Assembly: GCA_039105265.1 (NCBI GenBank)
Contig: JAPFFF010000048.1
Location: forward strand, 310,001 to 374,000
Length of the DNA stretch: 64,000 nucleotides
Direction: 5' to 3'
DNA from: Tritrichomonas musculus
Lineage: Eukaryota; Parabasalia; Tritrichomonadida; Tritrichomonadidae
Within the stretch, counting starts at the first letter, position 1; every line of letters begins with the position of its first letter. The notes below the pieces were generated by a model. The model ran no database searches, was not told the origin of the DNA, and saw only the letters and a list, made by a program, of their open reading frames with translations. Positions 57,033 to 64,000 of this stretch are shown one piece after another. The position numbers were made by a program, and so were the translations under genes.

Positions 57033-57422
57033 CAGTAAGGTTGTAAAATTCAAAAACGTCTCAAAAGAGGAAAATCTACTTTTTCATAGAAAACGATTAA
57101 AATGAATTTAAAATAAAAGTCAAAATAACGAATTTAATTCAAATTTGGATTTTCCTTTATAGCGTTGCAAAAATGGAAAATCCACTTTTTGAATGATGCT
57201 CATTTTTTCAAATAGAGATAGGAAAGCACTATTTGATGAATATAATGTCGCAAACAGTTGTGTGATAAACTTAATCATGGAAATATTATTTCTTAAAATG
57301 GTAGGTTTAAACAAGATTTTCTCTCTATTTCTTTATTTCTTTCATTTTTATTAATGAAAATTTTTTTCTCAAAAAGTCGATTTTCCTATTTTGAAACGTT
57401 TTCCATTTTTGAAACCTTACTG
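57033..57422. mobile_element. Tc1/mariner-like MITE (390 bp)
   Basis: Inverted ends CAGTAAGGTT flanked by TA (57031-57032 and 57423-57424). The similarity continues imperfectly for about 60 bp (left ACGTCTCAAAAGAGGAAAAT, right inverted ACGTTTCAAAATAGGAAAAT). Non-coding. It lies 60 bp upstream of the DUF3447/BspA gene start, so it may supply part of that promoter. Confidence 0.72.
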
Positions 57423-57466
57423 TAATATAGGACTGTAATCAAAAAGTTTTGTCAAAAATAACTTTT

Positions 57467-57472
57467 TCATAA
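57467..57472 (+). promoter_or_regulatory. Inr-like TCATAA upstream of the DUF3447/BspA gene
   Basis: Fits TCAYWW, 10 bp before the ATG and 44 bp after the MITE end. Weak on its own. Confidence 0.28.
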
Positions 57473-57482
57473 ATATTTATAG

Positions 57483-59240
57483 ATGAAAAATAGCAGATAC
57501 GTAAGCAAAAAAAAAGAAATTCAAGAAAAGATTCTTCGCTATATAGAAGACGATAATGAAGAAGAAAGCAGCAATGATGAACAATTTCAAGATTTGCTTC
57601 AATATTTCAAAGATCCCACAAAATATCATGATTATATTGGATCACACAAAGAAATTCTTATAATGATCAACAATATAGCAAATAATCATCAAAGAACTCC
57701 GAAATTTTTCCAAAAAATTAAAAAGTTATTGATAGAAATTCAAGCACCAATCAAGAAAAACATGTCATCTACTGATATATTCATTTCTTTTAAGAACAAC
57801 AAGCAAATTCTTCTTTTTCTCATTCAAAAAAAGATCATAGAAATAGATCAGCAAATGGTAGATAGATTATTATTTTACAGGGAGAAGAATAGGCACTACC
57901 AACAATGCATGGCTGAATATCTCTTTCCGGAAATCCAGCCATTTCTACGGAAGAAAGATCACAAATCGATCAGCGGTAAAATATATTACATTGAAAAAAT
58001 AGATATTCAAAACCCAGCAAATATTCCACTTTTTGAGAAAGAACGATTAAAAGGTGAAAACCCCAGGACAATCTGTGAGCTAATTCGTGAAGATTCAGTT
58101 GAAAAATTTATTGAATATGTTACCAAAAACTGCATTCAATTAAACGGTCGTATTCAACGATCAATTTTTGAGACGAATCCATTATTAAACAAAAGAATAT
58201 TGCCCACGTTAATTGAGTATGCTGCCTTTTACGGTTCTGTCAAAATCTTCAACTTTTTGAGAATGAATAATGTCAAAGTTCAACCGTCATTGATGAAGTT
58301 TGCAATTCATTCAAATAACGCAGACATGATTCATCATGTTGAAGAGTTTGTTGACAAAGAAGATCTCTCTGTTGAATATTTCAATCAGCTTTCTTTTGAC
58401 GAAACATTGAAGTGTCACTCCTTCCATTTGAGTGAGTATTTCAAGAACAATTTCGTGTCCGATCCAAATTTGGACAAAAGTGTCAAATGGCTGAATTATG
58501 AGTATTTTCCTACGACGATCAATAAGTCTGTCTTTTATTACATCTGCAAGAATGACATTTATAAACTCTTCTATGAAAATCGGCCTTCTGATTACTCATC
58601 TTTGGATAAAGCTTACCAAGTGGCAATTAGAATGAACAACGTAGATGTCGCAGAAATGGCTAAAATTACCCATTGTAGAGGATATTATGGTTTTAATGTT
58701 GCTGCACAAGAATATCGAGATGTAATCAACATTGATTTTTTAGGGGATCAACAAATTGTTGACAATCGCTATTTATGGAAAAGTCCTTATGTGACAAAAT
58801 TAGTCATTTATAACAAAGCGAAGAGTTTCGAACCAAACATCTTCACTCAATGTCCCCACCTGGAGGAAATCGTATTCGAAAAGCCAGCATCCTTTCTAAG
58901 TTTGAATAACGGCGTGTTTTATGGAATGGTTTTCTTGAAAGTGATTGAAATTCCTGCTTCAGTGAAGTCAATCGGAAACTTCGCATTCGGGAAATGCAAG
59001 GCACTCAAGAAGATCACATTCGAGTATAATTCTTCACTCGTGTCGATCGGGGAATGCTGCTTCTTTGAGTGCTCGGCGCTGGAAGATATTGCGATTCCTT
59101 CGTCTGTGAATAAAATCGGCAAAAACATCTTCGAAAAGTGCACTTCACTGGCACATGCTGCAATTCCAGTTTCCCTTCAAAATGAAGTGACCAAAGAATA
59201 CTTACTCTGCCCAGAACAAACGAAAATTGACTATCATTAA
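57483..59240 (+). CDS. DUF3447/ankyrin-like protein with C-terminal BspA-like LRRs
   Basis: 585 residues, intact. The N-terminal 200 residues are helical (NNIANNHQRTPKFFQKIKKL, STDIFISFKNNKQILLFL) and typical of the large trichomonad DUF3447 family. The centre has ankyrin-like units (LIEYAAFYGSVKIFNFLRMN, MIHHVEEFV), and residues about 450-560 are BspA-like LRR_5 repeats (VIEIPASVKSIGNFAFGKC, IAIPSSVNKIGKNIFEKC). No signal peptide or membrane segment, so probably cytosolic. The family is hugely expanded in trichomonads and likely mediates protein contacts; its job is unknown. The decayed relative at 49377-51452 has the same order. Start ATG at 57483. Confidence 0.85.
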   Translation: MKNSRYVSKKKEIQEKILRYIEDDNEEESSNDEQFQDLLQYFKDPTKYHDYIGSHKEILIMINNIANNHQRTPKFFQKIKKLLIEIQAPIKKNMSSTDIFISFKNNKQILLFLIQKKIIEIDQQMVDRLLFYREKNRHYQQCMAEYLFPEIQPFLRKKDHKSISGKIYYIEKIDIQNPANIPLFEKERLKGENPRTICELIREDSVEKFIEYVTKNCIQLNGRIQRSIFETNPLLNKRILPTLIEYAAFYGSVKIFNFLRMNNVKVQPSLMKFAIHSNNADMIHHVEEFVDKEDLSVEYFNQLSFDETLKCHSFHLSEYFKNNFVSDPNLDKSVKWLNYEYFPTTINKSVFYYICKNDIYKLFYENRPSDYSSLDKAYQVAIRMNNVDVAEMAKITHCRGYYGFNVAAQEYRDVINIDFLGDQQIVDNRYLWKSPYVTKLVIYNKAKSFEPNIFTQCPHLEEIVFEKPASFLSLNNGVFYGMVFLKVIEIPASVKSIGNFAFGKCKALKKITFEYNSSLVSIGECCFFECSALEDIAIPSSVNKIGKNIFEKCTSLAHAAIPVSLQNEVTKEYLLCPEQTKIDYH

Positions 59241-59324
59241 AGATTATTGTTTAAGGGCTTAATTCTGATATATGATAAAAGATTTTTTTTTTTTTTTGGG
59301 AATACTTATCGCCTCTAATACTTA

Positions 59325-59377
59325 TTGACCTCGGAGGTTAAGGTCAATATTGACCTTGTATAATACATCAGAAAAAA
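59325..59377. repeat. Second copy of the GGTCAATATTGACC repeat
   Basis: Contains AAGGTCAATATTGACCTT (59340-59357), a perfect 18-bp palindrome, within about 53 bp shared with 5789-5841 in the same orientation. Confidence 0.55.
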
Positions 59378-59561
59378 AGTTTGAAAAAAGCATGAATAGA
59401 TATATTAAAAGAAAGTAACAATTATAATAATATTCTGATTAAATATATAATTTCAAATTTGAATAACGATAGTTTTTTATAAACTAATTAAAAAAAAACT
59501 ATTATAACTCAAAAGCTTTATAAAACAATTCATTTATTTCCTTCATGTAGGGATTGAAAAG

Positions 59562-59591
59562 AGGTAAATCGTGTACCCCTTACAAGGTCTA
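59562..59591. repeat. Second copy of the ACAAGGTCTA repeat
   Basis: Partner of 56953-56982 in the same orientation. Confidence 0.5.
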
Positions 59592-59619
59592 ATTTAAATT
59601 ATATTATTAATTATGGAGA

Positions 59620-60135
59620 AAAAAATGGCCCTGGCGGGACTGTTTATACAACATATTCAGTAAAGTAGTATAAATAAACAAAATTAGCTTGAAAAGAAAA
59701 CTACGCATATAGCGAGACAAAAAGAAAGGATAGTCTCAGACAAAAAGGAGTAGTGAAGTGAAGTGACCAAAAAGTAATCAAAGTAGTAAGAAGCATGAAT
59801 AATTAGCATAAGAGTAAGGATAAGATGGTCTAAGACATAAGAGTAAAGAATTAGAGAACGAGTGTGAACAAATGAAGTGAACAAGGGCGCCACTGAAGTT
59901 AGTTGCTGAGTGATGAGGATGTTTCACTTGATGAAGTATCAGTAATGGAAACGGGCTCAATTAGAGAGTCAACAACTGATATATATCGATCGTCTGAGTA
60001 ATCAGAATTTGACTGAGTCTGAGAACTCAGAGAGATGATACCGTTATCAACGTCAGAAACATCGTCAAGGTTAAAAGAGCGAATGCTACCAGCTGTGACA
60101 CCGTCATTGCCATTAGGCCACAAGACCAACTATAT
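59620..60135 (-). other. Compositional island, possible gene relic or small element
   Basis: Less AT-rich than its surroundings, with a minus-strand open frame (59899-60129, no ATG) that is Ser/Asp/Thr-rich (VLWPNGNDGVTAGSIRSFNL, ISLSSQTQSNSDYSDD). The outer bases on the minus strand, TGGTCTTGTGGCCTAATGGC at one end and TCCCGCCAGGGCCATTTTTT at the other, resemble the two ends of a tRNA gene, but no cloverleaf can be drawn. It could be a tRNA-derived repeat, an insertion in a tRNA gene, or a piece of a decayed gene. Confidence 0.3.
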
Positions 60136-60389
60136 TCAGAATTTTATAAAATTACAAGTTTGAAAAAAACAATTGTTTATCTACATTAAGTCATGCGGTT
60201 TATATTTGATTAAATTGCGGTAAAATATATATTTTCCTTTTAAAATTAATATCTTTATTTAGTAAAAGAGCGGTAATAAGCAAATAATAATCAAATTTGC
60301 TAAATTCATTAAACATTGATTATTCATAAAATGATTATTAAAAATCAAATATTTAAGCCAAAATATAATTTTATAAAATTAAATTTTCA
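60136..60389. other. Intergenic, no gene seen
   Basis: AT-rich spacer just downstream of the large minus-strand surface gene. Confidence 0.4.
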
Positions 60390-63300
60390 TCATAGTTCTA
60401 ATGCCTTTTCATCAGGACCATCTATATTACTATTATCATTTAATTTTAAAATAATCAAAGAAAAGAGAGCAATAATCAATAATGCGCCAAAAATAACTTT
60501 CCAGAATTTGTTTAACATTGGGTTCAACGAAGCTTTAGAATTCAGTTCCAGAGATAAACTTTCAGGAATTATTTCCATGTTGACTGCCTCATCTTTATTA
60601 ACACTCTCAAAGCTGCATGATTCCACACGAACACTTTCTTTTTCATGCAGAATTCCGTCAATGTAATGCGCCCCTTTCTTAAGTTTCCCTTTGAAGTTGC
60701 AATTCAATATTTCAAGTTTATTTCCAAAGCTTTCATCGACGTAAAAAATCGAATTTTTAGATTTTTCATCTTTTTCGAATTCGCATCCCAAAATTTGAAA
60801 TGAATTCTCAGATTTTTCAAGCAACGTTTTCGATTTTGCATCATTCAAAAGATTGATTATTTTCACGCAAGAATTTTTGTTATGATGAAAAGAGCAGTTT
60901 TCAACAAGCAAGCTTTTTGTTGATGCATAAATAGAGCTTCCGCCATACAAGTTTTTATTTTCATTGCTGACGGATTTCTTAGCGTAAGCGACATTACTCA
61001 GGAACTGGCAACGGAGGAAATAACTGACTGTAATGTCAGAAATGGAGTAAAGGAAGACAGCACCTCCATAAGAAGCTTCGCAACGCAAGAAATAATTGTC
61101 AATGAAAGTGATATTTTTTTCAATATTCATTGAATTATTGATGAATATTGCACCACCTCCACCAACCGAAGAAGTGGATATGCAATCAACGAAATATGTC
61201 TGATTGGAAAGAAATCCACAGTTTGCAAGATGGATTGCACCGCCATTTCCTTCTTTTTGATAATCAGTGAAATTACTAGTAATAACCTGAATCATGATGT
61301 TTTTGCCTTCATATTGCAAGAATTCGCAGTTGTTAATCGTCTGATATTCACCATCAATGTAAAGTGCACATTGCGCTTCTGGAATGAATGGAATTGATGG
61401 TGAAAAGTCTTGTGATTGGCTGAAATGGAATGATTCAGAAAAGGGATCTGATTTACTGAACTTGTTTGTGTGCGTAAATGACGTTGTGGCTGTGAATTTA
61501 GTCGAACTTGAAAATGGTCCAGTTGCTGTGAATTTCCCTGAATTGGAGAAAATTAGTGATGTGCTAAATAAGCCTGATTCAGTGAATGATATGGAATGGC
61601 TGAACTGTGTTGTTATCGTGAAGGCATCAGTTAAGCTGAATTTGCCTGTGTGTGTGAAAAATTGAGAATGACTGAACTTTTGTGAGACTGAAAATATCCC
61701 TGAATTACTAAACTTTCCAGACTTTGTGAAATCACCAGTTAATGTGAAACTTAAAGTTTTTGTGAATCCTCCTGTTTCAGTGAACTTTCTAGAATTTGAA
61801 AATGCAAATGATCTGCTGAATTTAGCTGAATCTGAAAATATTTTTGAATCTGTAAACTTTTCAGATTTTGAAAAGTGGCCAGTCTCAGTGAATCCTTCAG
61901 TCTTTGAGAATTCGCCTGTTTTTGTGAATGTATTGGATTTAGAAAATTCTTTAGAATGGCTAAATTTTTCTGAATCTGAAAATATATGCGAATTGGAAAA
62001 CTTTTCAGATCTAGAGAAGCCACCAGTTTTAGTAAATCCTTCTGTTTTAGTAAATACTGAAGTTTCAGTAAATTTTCCAGAATTAGAAAAAGCCAATGAT
62101 TTGCTGAATACATCTGAATCAGGAAATATTTGTGATTTTGTAAATTTCCACGACTGAGAAAAGTCGCCAGTTGCTGTAAATGCAGTTGTTTCAGTGAATG
62201 CAGCTGTTCCTGTGAATGCAGCTGTTTCAGTGAATGCAGCTGTTCCTGTGAATGCAGCTGTTCCTGTGAATGCAGTTGTTCCTGTGAATGCAGCTGTTTC
62301 AGTGAATGCAGCTGTTTCAGTGAATGCAGCTGTTCCTGTGAATGCAGCTGTTTCAGTGAATGCAGCTGTTCCTGTGAATGCAGCTGTTTCAGTGAATGCA
62401 GCTGTTTCAGTGAATGCAGCTGTTCCTGTGAATGCAGCTGTTTCAGTGAATGCAGCTGTTTCAGTGAATGCAGCTGTTCCTGTGAATGCAGCTGTTCCTG
62501 TGAATGCAGCTGTTCCTGTGAATGCAGTTGTTCCTGTGAATGCCAATGATTCAGAAAATTCTTCAGAAAATGTAAACTCTTTGGTAACTCTTGTTCCATA
62601 ATGATCAACGAAAATCAATTTTCTAGAATGAACATTTGAAAATGCATTCAAACTAGTTATAGCTTCAGAAACAGAATAAATTTCTGTTGCAATTACTCCT
62701 CTAACTGTTATATTTGGATCATTATTCGCACTCTCTTCATCATAATTATAGTTTCCATCAAAAGTATTATCATTAATTGAAAATTCAGTAGGTACTTCAT
62801 CACCTTCAATGTATATGGCATAGCCATCGTAAGCAGAATTAGACAAAAATTGGCTATTTGAGATTGTTATTTTTTTCAAGTAATCATCAATATTGCCACA
62901 GTTAAGATCTTGGGCTTCATAGTAGTAATAAGGATTGATATAAATGGTACCAGCTCTTCCTTGTGTTTTCTTATTAAAATGATTCTCATTTAAAAGTTTG
63001 GCTGATGATTCGAAGTTATAATTGGCTTCGTTTGATTCAAACAAACAATTATTAATTTCAACTGTACTAAGTGTTTGTATTGCAAGTGCACCACCATGTC
63101 GTACAGCTTTGTTCTCTTTGAATGTGCATGATTCAAAAATTAAAGCAGCTTTATTTGCTTTGCAGTGAAATCCAATTTGAATTGCACCACCATCACCATT
63201 ATAATATAATACACCTGGAATATTCATTTCCTTATTTCGATCTTGAATACTCTTTCTTGCTTCATTGTTAATAAAATCACAGCCAGTGAATATCAATTTA

Positions 63301-64000
63301 TTAATATCATATATGAGCATTCCGGAACCTCCACCATATAAACTTTTACATCTATTATTTCTAAAAGTTATGTTTTTAAATTCAATTTGGTCAATTTTAT
63401 TATTCCCTTGAATAAAGATTGCATAGTCTGAAGATTCAATAGTTTCTATATTGCTTATCACATTATATTCAAATGTTAGTGAAGATGTTGTTTGAATAAT
63501 CATTTTAACACATTCATAGTTATATGACGAAATTGAGCATGCATCAAATGTGCATCTTGTAATGGCAATATTATTTAATTCTGCTGTTGATGAAGGATCA
63601 TCAGTTTTCTGCTCAATTACAATTGGTCCTGATTTATTAAATTTGCAATTATTAATTGTGGCTCTTGAGCATGCTGCAAAAATGGATTTACATGAATTTT
63701 GAGTAAATTGAAATGTGCAATTATCCATTTTTATGAATGAGTCTTGGCTCTCAATCTGAATTATAATTTCATTTGAAGATACGCCACAATTATCAAATAG
63801 GCATGATTGGAAATCAACATTTATTGAGTAGTCACTACTACAATAGAAAACATTAGCTTTAACATTACTTGTTTTTCTTGCAGCTTGAACAAAAGTGCAA
63901 TTTCTGATCGTCAAAAAATTCGAACCTTGACTGTTATAATGTATATTTATTGGCATTGCATATTTCTCGTTGTTATTACTTGTGTACTCGAAAGTGTTAT
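60390..64000 (-). CDS. Pmp-like surface membrane protein with hexapeptide-repeat stalk (5' partial)
   Basis: At least 1188 residues. The frame is open past the internal ATG at 63956 to the window edge, so the true start and signal peptide lie outside. Residues about 1-440 form a Pmp-like beta-helix with FxxN and GGAI/GGAL motifs (NNCLFESNEANYNFESSAKL, RHGGALAIQTLSTVEINNCL). Residues about 455-860 are some 65 tandem six-residue units of the form [AS]F[TS]x[TS]x; the first 20 or so are almost pure AAFTGT/AAFTET. A second Pmp-like domain (about 863-1110; GGAIHLANCG, GGGGAIFINN, GGAVFLYS) matches the C-terminal domain of the 7087-11493 protein. A membrane segment (VIFGALLIIALFSLIIL, about 1150-1168) and an acidic tail close it. 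Likely an extended surface adhesin with the Thr/Ser stalk glycosylated. Confidence 0.82.
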   Translation of the reverse strand, partial: NTFEYTSNNNEKYAMPINIHYNSQGSNFLTIRNCTFVQAARKTSNVKANVFYCSSDYSINVDFQSCLFDNCGVSSNEIIIQIESQDSFIKMDNCTFQFTQNSCKSIFAACSRATINNCKFNKSGPIVIEQKTDDPSSTAELNNIAITRCTFDACSISSYNYECVKMIIQTTSSLTFEYNVISNIETIESSDYAIFIQGNNKIDQIEFKNITFRNNRCKSLYGGGSGMLIYDINKLIFTGCDFINNEARKSIQDRNKEMNIPGVLYYNGDGGAIQIGFHCKANKAALIFESCTFKENKAVRHGGALAIQTLSTVEINNCLFESNEANYNFESSAKLLNENHFNKKTQGRAGTIYINPYYYYEAQDLNCGNIDDYLKKITISNSQFLSNSAYDGYAIYIEGDEVPTEFSINDNTFDGNYNYDEESANNDPNITVRGVIATEIYSVSEAITSLNAFSNVHSRKLIFVDHYGTRVTKEFTFSEEFSESLAFTGTTAFTGTAAFTGTAAFTGTAAFTETAAFTETAAFTGTAAFTETAAFTETAAFTGTAAFTETAAFTGTAAFTETAAFTETAAFTGTTAFTGTAAFTGTAAFTETAAFTGTAAFTETTAFTATGDFSQSWKFTKSQIFPDSDVFSKSLAFSNSGKFTETSVFTKTEGFTKTGGFSRSEKFSNSHIFSDSEKFSHSKEFSKSNTFTKTGEFSKTEGFTETGHFSKSEKFTDSKIFSDSAKFSRSFAFSNSRKFTETGGFTKTLSFTLTGDFTKSGKFSNSGIFSVSQKFSHSQFFTHTGKFSLTDAFTITTQFSHSISFTESGLFSTSLIFSNSGKFTATGPFSSSTKFTATTSFTHTNKFSKSDPFSESFHFSQSQDFSPSIPFIPEAQCALYIDGEYQTINNCEFLQYEGKNIMIQVITSNFTDYQKEGNGGAIHLANCGFLSNQTYFVDCISTSSVGGGGAIFINNSMNIEKNITFIDNYFLRCEASYGGAVFLYSISDITVSYFLRCQFLSNVAYAKKSVSNENKNLYGGSSIYASTKSLLVENCSFHHNKNSCVKIINLLNDAKSKTLLEKSENSFQILGCEFEKDEKSKNSIFYVDESFGNKLEILNCNFKGKLKKGAHYIDGILHEKESVRVESCSFESVNKDEAVNMEIIPESLSLELNSKASLNPMLNKFWKVIFGALLIIALFSLIILKLNDNSNIDGPDEKALEL
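62168..62547 (-). repeat. 18-bp coding minisatellite (hexapeptide repeat)
   Basis: About 21 copies of an 18-bp unit that differ mainly in one codon pair (ACAGGA or ACTGAA on the minus strand, giving T-G or T-E). The two variants alternate in an irregular but partly repeated order (G-E-E blocks), pointing to unequal exchange of multi-unit blocks. In-frame, so length change keeps the gene open. Confidence 0.88.

Larger units (their letters stand above)
59241..59619. other. Intergenic with two dispersed repeats
   Basis: Downstream of the DUF3447/BspA gene. Contains the GGTCAATATTGACC repeat and the ACAAGGTCTA repeat, both shared with loci upstream of genes elsewhere in the window. Confidence 0.5.

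Noticed and set aside
60126-60145. A tRNA gene at the right end of the composition island
   Set aside because: Only an A-box-like stretch; no anticodon stem or T-arm can be folded.
62194-62601. Plus-strand VNAAVPVNAAVS repeat frame
   Set aside because: Antisense shadow of the hexapeptide minisatellite; no start context or partner domain.

Overview
The window looks like nuclear DNA of a trichomonad (Parabasalia), most likely Tritrichomonas or a close relative. This is inferred from strong AT-richness, apparently intronless genes, BspA-like leucine-rich repeat proteins joined to a DUF3447/ankyrin-like region, chlamydia-Pmp-like surface proteins, a small R2R3 Myb protein, divergent tyrosine-kinase-like kinases, and a Maverick/Polinton like those that fill trichomonad genomes. 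No species-level marker was found. Layout: 1-5.5 kb is a MULE-like palindrome (11-5507) with arms of about 1.1 kb and a perfect 9-bp target duplication. Two smaller elements sit inside it (867-1939 and 3696-4151). 5.9-11.5 kb holds a pseudokinase broken by one stop codon and a large surface protein (LCAT-like domain, four galactose-binding-like repeats, Pmp-like domain, membrane anchor). 12.56-33.41 kb is a Polinton/Maverick that looks whole. It has near-identical terminal inverted repeats, two 19-bp tandem arrays, packaging ATPase, protein-primed DNA polymerase with an HNH insert, a free HNH protein, a fibre-like protein, RVE integrase, double-jelly-roll capsid protein, a small pX/pVI-like protein and several unknown genes. 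Coding-like scraps of another gene flank it on both sides. 33.4-36.1 kb holds two perfect hairpins and a hAT-like MITE interrupted by a second hAT-like element with GC-rich ends. 36.5-43.7 kb is an ordinary host gene stretch: a tail-anchored protein, tRNA-Asp(GUC), a SAS-6 centriole protein, another MITE copy, a metacaspase, BspA-type gene debris and a membrane-anchored esterase. 43.8-49.3 kb holds one intact RCC1-like/kinase gene between two decayed paralogues, one inverted and one in tandem. 49.4-59.2 kb has a broken and an intact member of one DUF3447 plus BspA family, a Myb protein and two Tc1/mariner-like non-autonomous elements. 60.4-64.0 kb is the 3' part of a second Pmp-like surface protein with a long six-residue repeat stalk. 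It runs off the right edge. How it fits together: the host genes point to a flagellated, surface-active parasite or commensal (basal-body assembly, surface adhesion or lipid-binding proteins, kinase signalling). The rest records repeated transposon arrival: MULE, hAT, Tc1/mariner and Polinton, several nested. All calls come from reading motifs by eye; no database search was run.
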